Notes under the pieces: generated by a model
What the model was told of the DNA's origin: nothing
What the model saw: the letters and a program-made list of their open reading frames with translations, nothing else
Database searches by the model: none
Origin: Arthrinium phaeospermum
Lineage: Eukaryota > Ascomycota > Sordariomycetes > Amphisphaeriales > Apiosporaceae
Length of the DNA: 64,000 nt
Assembly: GCA_006503535.1 (NCBI GenBank)
Contig: QYRS01000009.1
Span: 1,612,001 to 1,676,000 of the forward strand
Direction: 5' to 3'
Position numbers and translations under genes: made by a program
Part shown: positions 1 through 10,360 of the stretch, one piece after another
Layout of the letters: the number at the start of each line of letters is the position of its first letter
Position numbering within the stretch: the first letter of the stretch is position 1

Positions 1-743
1 GAGTCGGGGGCCACGGTTAACGTAGAGTGAGTGAGTGAGTATACCAGTACTCCACATCCACATAATTAGAACCTAGAACAACTAGTCAGGGGTTTTGGCG
101 CAAGGAACCAAGAAGATGAGAAACTAGGAGGGGCCTAGAGTGAAGAGAATGCGCATAGAAATAAGTGGGAGAACGAGAAAGGATCCGTATTCGTATTCTA
201 TTTCACAAATAAGCAAGGCTCCCTGGTGATTAAGCAAGCAGTAATCGTGTGATATTGTTTATTCCCCCGACAAGGTGCAACTGACCAACGAACCAGTTCA
301 GACACTCCTACACCACTATTGATTGACCCGTCTAATTAAGCAGAATTCGCGTGCCGGGAGCCGTAGGGGACTTCAAATTGTGGTGTATGCAACGCAATAC
401 GCCGTATCACTCGCTCTTGTTCCCGCGGATTCCGGTATAACCCGACCAAAAAGAACTCAGGGTCGACTTCGCGGATATTTGCCTGGCAAAGAACGCAGAT
501 AATTCTTCGTCTCCGACAATTGAAAATAGATACAGGATAATCTAGGGTCCGTATATACGTTGTTCTAAGTAAACTCAATAGTTGTTCGCTTTCCAACAAC
601 TCTTGGGTTATCCGTTATCCCGGCCAACCTGTTATCGACAACCCCTGAACTAGCTCGTTCGCTCAGCTACTTCATCACCCCAAGAGATAGGCATCCGAAA
701 GAGAAGATATGCAATGTATTATGCTTTTTTTCCAAAAGAAGGC
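1..743. other. gene-free left edge
   Basis: No convincing gene is seen left of the P450 stop codon. A short open frame on the minus strand (336-599) has no recognisable motif and no splice-linked continuation. The rest of a gene cluster could lie beyond base 1. Confidence 0.5.
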
Positions 744-2453
744 TCATAGGCCCCTTACCTTGACCTTGACCTGAACACCACTTTGCTTGTTGAAAAAGTA
801 GTCATGCGTCGTCCAATCCTTACTAGCGTCCACCAATTCGAAATCGAACTTGCGGATCATCAGCGGTACGAACTTGTAAATCTCGCTGAGAGCAATCTGG
901 AGCAACGTTAGTGCTCATCCTCAGCTTGGTGGATCGGATAAGACTCGCCTGCTTCCCAATGCAGGTCCTAGTACCGGCCCCAAACACCAGGTCGTTACAC
1001 CGGTTCATGATGGGGTCGGTGCGCTCGATCCACCGCTCGGGTCGAAAAGTGTCGGCATCCGAACCATATACGCCCTCGTCCCGTCCTACGACGGCCGGAT
1101 TGATGCCGACTTTGTATCCGGGCGGGATTTGCATGCCGGCCAGTTCGATGCCACCCTGGCCCACGACCCGAGGCATGGTGAAGCCCACCCCCGAGTGCAG
1201 CCGCAGAGCCTCTTTGATAGTGGCCTTGACGAGTGGGAGCTGCATCACTTCCGAGTAACTGGGATACTCGGAAAGTCTTCCGCTTTCCGCGGCCTGGTCA
1301 ACCTCTTTTCGAACTTGCTCATATGCAGCACGATCCTTGGCTAGGTAATAGAAGACGGCTTGTATCTCAATCATGGTCGCATCTGCCCCAGCTGTCCTGC
1401 AACGAGTAAAAGTGTCAATAAATAGTAAGTTCTTGATAATTGTATGCAGCAATTGACGTACAGAGCAGCAAAAGCCTCGTTCTTGACGTCCTCGACGCCG
1501 AAGTCCACATCACTTCCTTTGGAATGGACAATGGCGAGCAGATTATGCAGAAGATCCTTCCTATCTCGCGTGCCAGACGACGCGGCAGCAGAGGCCCTTT
1601 CGTCCACGCTCGTGCGTGCCGTTTCGATGATGCGGTTCATCCCCTTCAGGCCCTTGCGCGCGGTGGAGCTGAGCATGAACAAGCTCATGATCAGCCCGCG
1701 GACCAGCGGCGTCGACACCGCGGCCGTGGTCATCACCGGCAGCATGAACTCGAGCGACTCGAGGAAGGCGCCTTGGTCGCCTCGGTTCTCAATGAAGCCG
1801 AGCGAGCGCCCGAAGAAAAGCTCGGCGATGAGATCGTAAGCGTACCTGGTAGGAGCATCCTGTTAGTAGACTTCACGTTTTACCCAATTGACTTCAAAGA
1901 AGACACGTAGTAAGACTCACCAAAGGAACCAATCGCCGAGATCAATCGCCTGATCAGGGCTGGTACGCTCGATCATGCGCTTGACGAAAAAGCGACTGCA
2001 GTCGTCAATGTACGGCTCCAGGGTCAAGACCGTCGACATACTATACACGCCGCTGACGATGCGCCTGCGCTCGGCGTGCAGCTTCTCGTCGACGATGGCG
2101 AACCCATTGGGGTACTTGGAGAAGGCGCCGGCGTCCCAGATGTGGTAGAAGTCCGACTTGCTCAGGGGCGCCGTCGTGCTGTAGATCTTGCGGATGGCGT
2201 CGGGGTCCGCGCAGGCGACCTCGTCCGGCGCGATGCGCACGAGCGGCCCGTACCGCTTGTGCAGCGCCCGCTGCACCACGTCCAGGTCGCCCCGCCAGGC
2301 GGCGTGCGTCAGCCATAGGCGGGTGACGGACGGCCAGAAGGGGCCGGGGACTTTGCGGAGGGGGTGCAGGGTTCGGCAGTAGATGCACCACAGGAAGGTA
2401 TAGCCAGTGGCGGCGAGTACTCCGGTCCCTAGGACGAAGGCGAGTGTCATCAT
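744..2453 (-). CDS. cytochrome P450 monooxygenase, cluster tailoring enzyme (GsfF-like role proposed)
   Basis: Four exons give 505 aa: 2453-1921, 1845-1462, 1396-949 and 896-744. The first introns have GTGAGT and GTACGT donors; the last (897-948) has a GC donor (CAG|GCGAGT) and is needed to join the haem loop to the last helix. Seen: an N-terminal membrane anchor followed by the proline hinge KVPGPFWP, the I-helix AGADAT (about 308-313), the EALR motif of the K-helix, the PERW region and the haem loop FGAGTRTCIG with Cys near 451. These are the hallmarks of a microsomal class II fungal P450, of the pisatin-demethylase-like type. It is transcribed divergently from the reductase gene next door. 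In a griseofulvin-type pathway the P450 performs the phenolic oxidative coupling that closes the spiro ring; that role is inferred from cluster content only. Confidence 0.9.
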
Positions 2454-3001
2454 CGTCGATGTGTGTGGTTTCGGACCTTTCGGATTCGGGTCAGGGTTGG
2501 TGGTGAAACTCGAACCTCATCAGCATGAACGTTTCCCCTGGATGCGACTTGATCCAGGGGAGAATCGCAATTGTCTGTTTTGTAATTATGCATGATTTGG
2601 GGTGTAATCCGAGGTGTCATTGCCGGCGTTCTGCATACATGAACATAAGTATGACCCGAAGCAATTGATTACATCAGTGATTATTCAATGCCAGCTCTGC
2701 GGCGAGTTTAGGCAACCCATGGTGCTAGCGAGTTGGCTGATTAGCATGGCTTACAGTGACTTGCATCTCACTGTAACCGCTACATTGGGATAATGACCTG
2801 CCATCTAAGCGCTAATAAGCCTACATTCGACACTGGCAATCAAGTAAGCTTTCTTGATGACAGCCAAGCTGCAACGCTTCCAGCAGCCCAGTCGAACAAA
2901 AGCCACAGTATGCGGCCCACGGGCGGCCTGAGACATGTCTCAATCTATACCGAATGATTGGTATTCCTTTCGTAGTAGTTGATTGGTAGCTTAGGTAGTA
3001 A
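2454..3001. promoter_or_regulatory. divergent promoter between P450 and enone reductase
   Basis: About 550 bp lie between the two start codons and contain no gene. Close to the P450 start (about 2469-2490) there are three CGG triplets in direct orientation at 8- and 6-base offsets, which could bind a Zn2Cys6 factor. This is weak evidence. The shared region suggests the two genes are co-expressed. Confidence 0.45.
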
Positions 3002-4243
3002 ATGGCTTGCATGCAGAGCACGCCACCAGATTCGCGGCACGGCATGACGAAAACCGCCTTCATCACCGGTGCCAATGGCATCAGCGGCAGCGCCCTGGTG
3101 GAGCACCTGTGCAACACCACCGCCCCCGACGACTGGTCCTCCATCATCGTCACGTCGCGGAGTACGTTCAAGCCGCCTCCCACCGTCACAGATCCTCGCA
3201 TCACATTCGTCGCCCTCGATTTTCTGCACGATGTCCCGTCACTGGTGAAACAGATGCAGGAGGTCTGCCGCCCCGTCACCCACGCCTATTTCTGTTCTTA
3301 CCTGCACAAAGATGACTTCTCCGAGGCGTACGCCGCCAACACGGCCCTATTTGAGCATTTCCTGGTGGCGCTCGATCAGACCGCCCCCTGTCTGCAAAAC
3401 GTCACGCTGCAGACGGGGGGCAAGTACTACAATCTGCACGTCGAGCCTGTGCTCTCACCTGCGCGGGAAACCGACCCGCGCCGGCACGGGCCGCTCGACA
3501 ACTTCTATTTCCCGCAGGAAGACCTACTAGCCCAGATGTCGCAGCGCAGTGGGGGCTGCAGCGACAGCAGCAGCAGCAGCAACGACGACAAAGCCAAGCC
3601 GCCCAGATGGTCCTGGAACGTGGTGCGGCCGCAGGCCATCATCGGCGCCAACGCGCAGCCCCTGGGCCTGAACGTGGGCCTGACCATGGCCTTGTACTTT
3701 TTGATCTGCCGCGAGCTCGGGACCGAGGCCCCCATGCCGACGAACCGGCGCTACTGGGAGGGCGCCGACGACGCGACGTACGCGCCCTTGATCGCGGACC
3801 TGGCCGTCTTCGTCTCGACGCGTCGGGAGTGCGCCAACGAGGCCTTCAACGTCACCAACGGCGACACCTTCTGCTGGCGCGACATGTGGTCGCGGATCGC
3901 GGCCAGCCTCGGGGCGCGGGCGGACTCGCAGCAGGGCTTCGAGAGGCCTGCGCCAGAGGAGGGTGGCGAGCTGCAGCTTGACGGCTGGGGCTTTGGGGAG
4001 TGGTGTCGCGATAAGCGAGCGGTGTGGGACGAGTTGTGCGAACGTCAAGGCCTTCCGGGAGCCAAGGCGACGTTTGATCTCGCGGGTTGGGAGATTGGGG
4101 ACTTTCTCTTCCGACGGACGTGGAATGCGACATTGAGTATGAACAAGGCGCGCCGGTACGGTTGGACGGGTCACATTAATTCCTATGAGGCGTTCACCAA
4201 GACCTTTGACAAGTTCCGGCAGCTCGGGCTCATACCTAAGTAG
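3002..4243 (+). CDS. PRISE-type (progesterone 5-beta-reductase / iridoid synthase-like) NAD(P)H enone reductase, GsfE-like role proposed
   Basis: Single exon, 413 aa; an in-frame Met at 3044 would give 399 aa and places the Rossmann motif directly at the N-terminus, so it is an equally good start. Seen: TGANGISG dinucleotide-binding motif, then a strand ending in TSRS that would contact the cofactor phosphate, a mid-protein TGGKYYNLH segment and a later NFYFPQEDLL segment typical of the atypical extended SDR family PRISE, whose members reduce the C=C bond of enones. A serine/aspartate-rich low-complexity insert sits near residues 183-198. In griseofulvin biosynthesis the last step is reduction of the enone of dehydrogriseofulvin, which fits this chemistry. 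The cluster role is an inference; membership in the NAD(P)-binding extended SDR/PRISE group is well supported. Confidence 0.85.
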   Translation: MACMQSTPPDSRHGMTKTAFITGANGISGSALVEHLCNTTAPDDWSSIIVTSRSTFKPPPTVTDPRITFVALDFLHDVPSLVKQMQEVCRPVTHAYFCSYLHKDDFSEAYAANTALFEHFLVALDQTAPCLQNVTLQTGGKYYNLHVEPVLSPARETDPRRHGPLDNFYFPQEDLLAQMSQRSGGCSDSSSSSNDDKAKPPRWSWNVVRPQAIIGANAQPLGLNVGLTMALYFLICRELGTEAPMPTNRRYWEGADDATYAPLIADLAVFVSTRRECANEAFNVTNGDTFCWRDMWSRIAASLGARADSQQGFERPAPEEGGELQLDGWGFGEWCRDKRAVWDELCERQGLPGAKATFDLAGWEIGDFLFRRTWNATLSMNKARRYGWTGHINSYEAFTKTFDKFRQLGLIPK

Positions 4244-4533
4244 TTTTAGCGCAGGAGGATACGTTTTCTCTGCCATCAATCATATCTTCTTTACGTACGA
4301 ACCCATGACAAAGTCCTCTGAATTGACCGGTTCACTATCAACTGCGCTTGCAGGGTGACTAGTGATGACGCTCTTACACAGCGCGAACAACGATGGTTTG
4401 CCCCTGAAGCAAATCACTTCGATGACCAGGCAACCACGCGCTATGCAACAATAACAGTAGAGTCGCTATATGAATGTACATCTCATTTCTACATCATATA
4501 CGAGAACCTTCCAAGACCCTAGAAATCTTGCCC
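4244..4533. other. convergent 3' intergenic region
   Basis: This short spacer lies between the tail-to-tail ends of the reductase and the first methyltransferase. No gene or RNA is recognised; it would hold both 3' UTRs. Confidence 0.5.
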
Positions 4534-5808
4534 CTAGTTCCTCTTGAGCCGGGCCTCCATAATCGACCACTCCCGCGGCGTGCTCCAGTTCCCCACCACC
4601 TCGAGCCCAACCCTCTCCAACAGCGCCCCCTGCTCCGCCACGGACCTCTGCGCGCCCCCGACCGATGCGAGCATGCTCAAATCGAACCGCGTCACGTCCT
4701 TGCCCGGGTGCAGGTCCGTCGCGAGCGCCTCGTGCACGAGCAGCCGCGACTCGGGCCCCATGGCCGCGGCGAAGCGCGCGAGGAACTTGGCGGCGACGTG
4801 GTCCGCGTGGTTGTGGATGACGCCGCGCAGGTAGTAGATGCGCGCGTTTTGCACCGGTTGCGGGTCCGCCATGTCGTGGTCCATGATCTCGACGTCGGGC
4901 AGCGACCCGGCCGCGATCTTGCGCGTGACTTGGGGCAGGTCTTGTAGGATGACGCGCCCCCTTGAGGGTGGGAAGGCGGCGCGGATGCGTTTGGCTTGGT
5001 GGCCCAGTCCGCCGCCGCTGCGTGAGAGACAGTAGCATTAGTGTTGCTCTCCTTCATTTCGGTGCGGTTTCTTTCATCCAAAGAGACAAAACGGGAGAAC
5101 TTACATATCAACAAAAATGATGTCGTCCGCCTTGGAGTTGGCGAAGGCCTTGTCGAAGGCGTAGAAGCTCACAAAGTCTTCTTCCTTGGTGGTACGGGGG
5201 ACGGCCATGTAATCGTTGAAGTACTTGCTCAGACTCGGGTCCTTGGACATGCTCTCCCAGAACGTCTCGGTGGTGTTGGCCCCGACCTGCCAACCGCAAT
5301 GGCTCGCGTCGGGTAGGACCTTGTAGTCGTTGGCGCGAAGCCAAGCCGGGAGACCGAAATACGAGGGCATCAAGCCGATCTGCGTCATGACGTTGCCCTT
5401 GCGGTAGGGTTGCGTGTAGTCCCTGGTGATGGCGTTGGCCGCATACTGGCCCAGAGACACTTGGTCGACCATGTAATGAGCATCTAGCAGACGCAGGATG
5501 CGAGCCACCAAGGCCGGGTCGGCGTTGAGCTCTCTGGCGATGTCGACGGTGCCGAGCGGGCCCGGGTGCTGGGCGAGGACGTCGAAGATGCCCATCTCGC
5601 ACGCCACGCCGGCGCCGAAGAGCTCGAGGGGTGCCCACGTCTGCGCTTCGGCAAAGGTCATGGGGGTGTGGAGCTGGTGCACCGTCTTTTCGGCTACGCG
5701 CAGGGCTCGGATGCGGACTTGTTCATCCTCGGTGCCAGAAACGAATGTGGGAGGGACTCGGCTACAGAGGGCCTCGAAGTCCCGGACCCATTCCTCGGTG
5801 GTAGACAT
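4534..5808 (-). CDS. SAM-dependent O-methyltransferase (plant-type OMT2 family), cluster OMT 1
   Basis: Two exons (5808-5105 and 5017-4534) joined by an intron with GTAAGT donor and CACGCAG acceptor give 395 aa. The splice falls inside the SAM-binding motif, which reads DIGGGLGHQ once joined (about 234-242). An N-terminal winged-helix dimerisation region precedes it. After LQDLPQV and DHDMADPQP, the segment YYLRGVIHNH carries the catalytic His (about 303) used to deprotonate the phenol. The start at 5808 was chosen because the upstream in-frame residues look like leader sequence. It is divergent from OMT 2 across a 362-bp promoter. In a griseofulvin-type pathway three phenol O-methylations are needed and three OMTs are present; which position this one modifies cannot be told from sequence. 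Confidence 0.88.
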
Positions 5809-6170
5809 GGTAATAATACAGTGGAATACAATTTGATGTGATGCTAGCCGTCTGAGCAGAAGGTGATGCATGGAAGCTCAAAGTTCTATATACACTTTAC
5901 GCCAAGAAGCTGCCCTCGTTCAGGGGTTATGCACCTACCAAGGTATTACACCCCTATTTGGAGATAGTTGATTCTGCTTACATGCATATTCTGACCATTA
6001 CAAGCCGTGACAGGCGGCTTACGCAGCTGACCAGATGGAGTGGTCTTCCATGACATCGCAACCAAAACAAATGCGCCTCTATAGTCTTTGATATTCGAAA
6101 AGGGGTCCGCTCTGCGTTATCCTCGTTCTCTGCCACACTCACTCCAACTGCTTCAATCATACTATTCGCC
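5809..6170. promoter_or_regulatory. divergent promoter between OMT 1 and OMT 2
   Basis: The 362 bp between two start codons are gene-free. A TATA-like string on the minus strand (about 5887-5893) lies about 80 bp upstream of the OMT 1 start. The head-to-head layout suggests joint control of the two methyltransferases. Confidence 0.5.
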
Positions 6171-7373
6171 ATGGCGGCTGATCAGCTAGTTCGAATCCAG
6201 GCTCTTGCGGCAGAGCTTGCCGACATGAGCAAACACTTCAAGGGCTCTTCCGAACAGTTCTGTGTTGACAGCGAGCCGTTCTTGAGAAAGTCTGAGGAAC
6301 TGGTCAGTCTCGTGCAGTCGCCTGCAGAGCACGCCACGTCCAGCATACTCCGGACCATGGAAACTGCCGTCATCAGGACGCTTCTATCGTTGAACGTCCT
6401 GCAAAAGATTCCGGCTGTTGGCTCTATCTCTCTCCAAGACCTCGCAGCGGCCACCGAGACCCAACCGTCCCTGCTCGAGCGACTCCTGAGAGTGGTAACC
6501 AGAACCGGCTTTCTCGTCCGTGAGGATGGTGGCGCATACCGCCACACGCAAACGTCCTTGGCTTATGCGGGGCCGATCGGGGCCCTTTTCTCGCCCTGCT
6601 ACGATGAGGGGATTAGGGCTCTGGTCCGGCTGCCCGAGTACTTGTCCGAGAGGGCCAAGGAAGAGGCGCAGAACGCCAAGTACAGCCCCTTTACGTGGAA
6701 CGAAGGCCAAGAGGGTAAGGCTACCTTCGAGATCCTGTCCAACATGCCAGCGAGAACCGAAGGCATACACACTCTAGCCTCCAACGTCCAGCACCTACGG
6801 CCTTACATGGGCTTCTTCGATTTCGCCAAGCTAGTTTCTTCCGAAGATGACCGCGACAGGCCCGTCTTCGTGGACGTGGGCGGAGGCAACGGCCACGTCA
6901 TCAAAGAAATCCTGCAAGCCGTCCCGCAAATCCGACCCGAGCAGTGCGTCCTCGAAGACCGCGCCGAAACCCTGGCGCTGGCCCAGACGACGGGCCTGCT
7001 GCCGGCCGGCGTGCGGCTCCTCGAGCACGACTACCTCACGCGCCAGCCCGTGGCGGGCGCGCGGGCCTACCACCTACGCGCCGTGGCGTACAACCTGGGC
7101 GACGCCGAGCTCGTGCAGCTGCTGCGGCAGATCGTGCCGGCCATGGCGCCCGACTCCAAGGTGCTGATCGCCGAGAACATCCTGGCTGACGACGGCGCGG
7201 GGACGGCGTTCAGCACTGTGACGGACATGATCATGCTGTGCATCGGCGGCAAAGAGCGGACGGAGCGCGGGTTTCGCGGGGTCCTCGATCGGGCCGGTTT
7301 GGCGGTCGATGGGGTGCATCGGGCTCCGGGGTTGGAGTTTGGGGTCGTGGAGGCGAGCTTGAAGAAGCTGTGA
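6171..7373 (+). CDS. SAM-dependent O-methyltransferase family protein with altered catalytic site, cluster OMT 2
   Basis: Single exon, 400 aa. The N-terminal helical winged-helix part is followed by the SAM site DVGGGNGH (about 234-241), LEDR in place of the usual LQDLP, and a C-terminal Rossmann fold ending [13 protein letters not shown]. The segment that normally reads LRxVxHDWxD reads [11 protein letters not shown], so the catalytic His is a Tyr (residue 307) and the following Trp is a Leu. The SAM pocket looks intact. The protein may methylate without the classical general base, may use Tyr, or may be a non-catalytic partner. The Met at 6171 has a good context (gccATGg). It lies head to head with OMT 1 and upstream of the SGNH hydrolase. 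Confidence 0.85.
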   Translation: MAADQLVRIQALAAELADMSKHFKGSSEQFCVDSEPFLRKSEELVSLVQSPAEHATSSILRTMETAVIRTLLSLNVLQKIPAVGSISLQDLAAATETQPSLLERLLRVVTRTGFLVREDGGAYRHTQTSLAYAGPIGALFSPCYDEGIRALVRLPEYLSERAKEEAQNAKYSPFTWNEGQEGKATFEILSNMPARTEGIHTLASNVQHLRPYMGFFDFAKLVSSEDDRDRPVFVDVGGGNGHVIKEILQAVPQIRPEQCVLEDRAETLALAQTTGLLPAGVRLLEHDYLTRQPVAGARAYHLRAVAYNLGDAELVQLLRQIVPAMAPDSKVLIAENILADDGAGTAFSTVTDMIMLCIGGKERTERGFRGVLDRAGLAVDGVHRAPGLEFGVVEASLKKL

Positions 7374-8390
7374 GCTCTCAGGTTATGGTACAGAAATGGG
7401 TCTATGATGACCATTGCTCCCACGCCCATCAAATGTACGCACTGAAACGAAAGAGAATGGTTCTAGGGCCTGGATTCAGGAAGCGCCGGATCCAACATTG
7501 TTCTAATGATATAACAGCAAGGCCATAGGGTAGACAGGGGTTCTTTATAAATACTGCATACTCAACTCCACTCAAAATTAAGGTTGCCTGGCTATATTAC
7601 GTAGCCGCCCAGATCCCCGCATAGTCTTATTTGTCCTTAGCTAAGCGAGTTCATATCGGTTCTAAATAGCTTGAGATAGCATAAGCTTAAAGCCCGCCCT
7701 TAGGTAAGGGGCAGCCTCGATTGTAGGTCCAACAGAAGAATACTTGAAATTAGATGTCAAATGGCTACATATCATGGGGGTTTTGTGATTCTATTTTAGG
7801 TGGACCCGCTCTTTACCAGTCTTTGTTTGCTGGGGCCGCGTGGTACGAATTGAAACAAAAAAGAATGATTAAAAGCAAACAGAAGAGGGACAATTGCTTG
7901 CGGTCGCGAGTCATGCCGCTGCCCTCTCAATCTTCGGATAATCCATAAAGCGGTGTGTTGCTGTTTGCCGGGTCGTGTTTCTTGGGGAAATGAATCTTGA
8001 TGGCGTTTCCTCCCAATCTTGATTTGAACTCCAACCAAGTAGCGCCTAGAACGTCCAAACGACCTGTCAAAACGCGACCCTTGCAGCGCTAAGCGCCAAG
8101 CAGTTTTATTTAGACACTGCCAACCCGGAAATCCGGCACTACGGCAAGCGCCCATCTTGGGGCTGAGTCGCCGAAAAGCAAACAAGATCGCCCGCAAAGC
8201 CCCCGCAACTGGCAAGTTGGCAACCCCCAACTTGGCAATTTGTCCACGTAAGTACGCGCGCTTGCCAAGAGCTAGGGGGAAATAATCGTTCCAGCTTCCC
8301 GTCAACCGTGGGGTTACTAGGGAAAACACGCCAGCCGCCATCTCACCCAACTTCTTGTCCTTCTGGTTCGCAAAAACCACCACGATCACA
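7374..8390. other. intergenic region between OMT 2 and SGNH hydrolase
   Basis: About 1 kb without a supported gene. A 239-aa open frame on the minus strand (7796-8515) overlaps the 5' end of the hydrolase gene, is Arg/Lys-rich and shows no domain, so it is treated as chance. Confidence 0.5.
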
Positions 8391-9569
8391 ATGAGCGGCT
8401 TCAACCAGGAAATGCCCAAGGGCGGCGGCAAGTCGGGCTCGCGGTTCGGCTTCCTTCGCACGAAGAAGGTTCTGGCCGTGCTGTCTCTTCTGGTCGTCAT
8501 CGCCGTTGTCCTCATTGGTACGTTTTTATCTAGGCTTGAATACGATCAAACGAGCTTACAAGCTATCCACAAAGCTCTCGGTGCCAGCAACGTTTTCGCA
8601 AGCCACCACTCCAACAACAACAATCAATCTCAATCAGCAGAAGACGGCAAAGGTTCCTCCGCCCCACAGTCCCAAGGTTCGCAAAACAAAACTGATCCGC
8701 AAGCAACTCCCTCTCCGGCAGCCGACAAACGTCAATTCCCTGGAAGCATCGCCAATGGCACCGCACTGCGCATCATGCCCCTCGGGGCCTCCACTGTCCG
8801 CGGCGAGCACTCCCCCGGCAACACGGGCTTCCGCAAGCCCCTGCGGGATGCGCTCGTGGCCCTGAAGGTGCCCGTCAACATGGTGGGGTCCCAAAAGGTG
8901 GGCGACTTCCCCGACAACGACGTCGAGGCCTATCTGGGCGTGCGCATCTCCCAGATCCACGAGCGCTCCAAGCCCGCCGTGCAGAAGTACAAGCCCAACG
9001 TCTTCATCATCAACGCCGGCATCAACAACGCCCTGATGAACTTCGAGATGGACTCGGCCGGGCAGGACATGGACAAGTTCATCCGCGACCTGCTGGCCAC
9101 GTCGCCGCGCGCGCTCGTCGTCCTCAGCACGCTGACGCCCAGTCGCATCCCCAACTGCGAGCCGCTGATCAAGGACATCAACCATCAGTTTATGGACCTG
9201 TACGCCCGGCTCAAGAAGGAAGGGCTCCCCATCGTCGTCGCCGACGTGCACTACGACGGCCAGGACCCCGACGCCCTCCAGATCTCCGACATCACCGACG
9301 ATGGAACGCACCCCACTGGCGAGGGGTATGAGCGGATGGCACGCATCTACACCAAGGCCATCAAGAATGCCGATGCATCGGACTTTCTGCAGATCCCCGT
9401 GCCCATCGCCGGCGTTCCGGACAATGGGGTCTCCCCTGCGGCTACTGGGTCGTCTTCGGCGCCCAAGCTAGCGAGGGACATTGCCGCCCATGAACATAGA
9501 CGGCGGTTCCTACACATGAAGCGAGAGCTGTGCATCACGTCCAACCCAAACTTGTGGGGCAAGGTCTAA
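8391..9569 (+). CDS. membrane-anchored SGNH/GDSL-type hydrolase
   Basis: The start at 8391 gives 392 aa. Residues about 27-46 form one hydrophobic segment after a basic stretch, so it is probably a type II membrane protein with the enzyme outside the cytosol. A Ser/Gln/Asn-rich linker follows (about 60-115). The catalytic domain starts LRIMPLGASTVRG: block I with Ser, but Ala where GDSL enzymes have Asp, as in many fungal members. The block III-like INAGINN and the C-terminal DGTHPTGEGYERMA, with the Asp-x-x-His pair, are present. A possible 57-nt in-frame intron (8518-8574) cannot be excluded; its acceptor is weak. The gene sits between two cluster OMTs. The PKS has no thioesterase, so a role in ester chemistry or product handling is possible but unproven, and the predicted topology argues against acting directly on the synthase. 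Confidence 0.82.
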   Translation: MSGFNQEMPKGGGKSGSRFGFLRTKKVLAVLSLLVVIAVVLIGTFLSRLEYDQTSLQAIHKALGASNVFASHHSNNNNQSQSAEDGKGSSAPQSQGSQNKTDPQATPSPAADKRQFPGSIANGTALRIMPLGASTVRGEHSPGNTGFRKPLRDALVALKVPVNMVGSQKVGDFPDNDVEAYLGVRISQIHERSKPAVQKYKPNVFIINAGINNALMNFEMDSAGQDMDKFIRDLLATSPRALVVLSTLTPSRIPNCEPLIKDINHQFMDLYARLKKEGLPIVVADVHYDGQDPDALQISDITDDGTHPTGEGYERMARIYTKAIKNADASDFLQIPVPIAGVPDNGVSPAATGSSSAPKLARDIAAHEHRRRFLHMKRELCITSNPNLWGKV

Positions 9570-10360
9570 ACAGAGCTGCAGCATCTGTTTCTCAAAAGTT
9601 CGGTTAATACACATCTTCCCATTCTGAAACGTATAGATGCATTTTTATGTGATGGGCCATTCGTCGAGCAGAGCTCGTTCAAGTTTACTTTGAATCCAGT
9701 AAGTGAACGTAGTCTTATTATCATTACTGATTCTCAACTCTATACTGGAGGTGTTGGCCTTGAATCGTTATTTCTGCCCATGACCAGGTACGAGGTCGCT
9801 CGCACCCATAACATCCTACTCGTATGAAGGTTTGATTTCACGAGTCATTGTCAAGAGCTGCCATACCACATTGTCTTTTCGTGGAGGTAAACACGAAGTT
9901 CGTGCCAAGAACAAAGTTTGTAATTTGTCGTGTTGCATGCTTTAGCTTTCGTTTCTCCTGCAGCTAGCCCATATCGTATAAATATGCAACTACTGAAACT
10001 GACATCGTTGTCTCGGGTAATCATACCTTACTAGTGCATTGGTAAACTAACCTTTACTTATGCATGCTTATGCATTTGGTAGTCGGAAATTTGCTTAGGG
10101 GTAACCTTACTGCTTATGCATTTGCTTATGCCGTGCCTGGTACCTGTATCATTATGCTTACGTGCATTTACCCGCCGTGACAGCTTCGGGGTCTCAAGTT
10201 ACTCAACTCGCATTCACGACATGATGTATTACCGTCATTGGCTTGTCACAAGGTGGTTCAAAGGCCTCCCCATAACGACGCCGAGTATTCTCACCTCATC
10301 CAAGTCACTACCAAGACCTGCCGCCGCGTGAGATTTGCAGAAGCCAAACCGCCTGATACC
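9570..10360. other. intergenic region before OMT 3
   Basis: About 790 bp without a supported gene. Several near-repeats of the string 'gcttatgcatt' occur at 10055-10135, giving a small local repeat patch close to the OMT 3 promoter. Confidence 0.45.

Noticed and set aside
336..599. 87-aa minus-strand open frame near the left edge
   Set aside because: It shows no motif, signal peptide or adjoining exon.
7796..8515. 239-aa open frame on the minus strand
   Set aside because: It overlaps the start of the SGNH gene antisense, is Arg-rich, has no domain and has no splice-linked extension.
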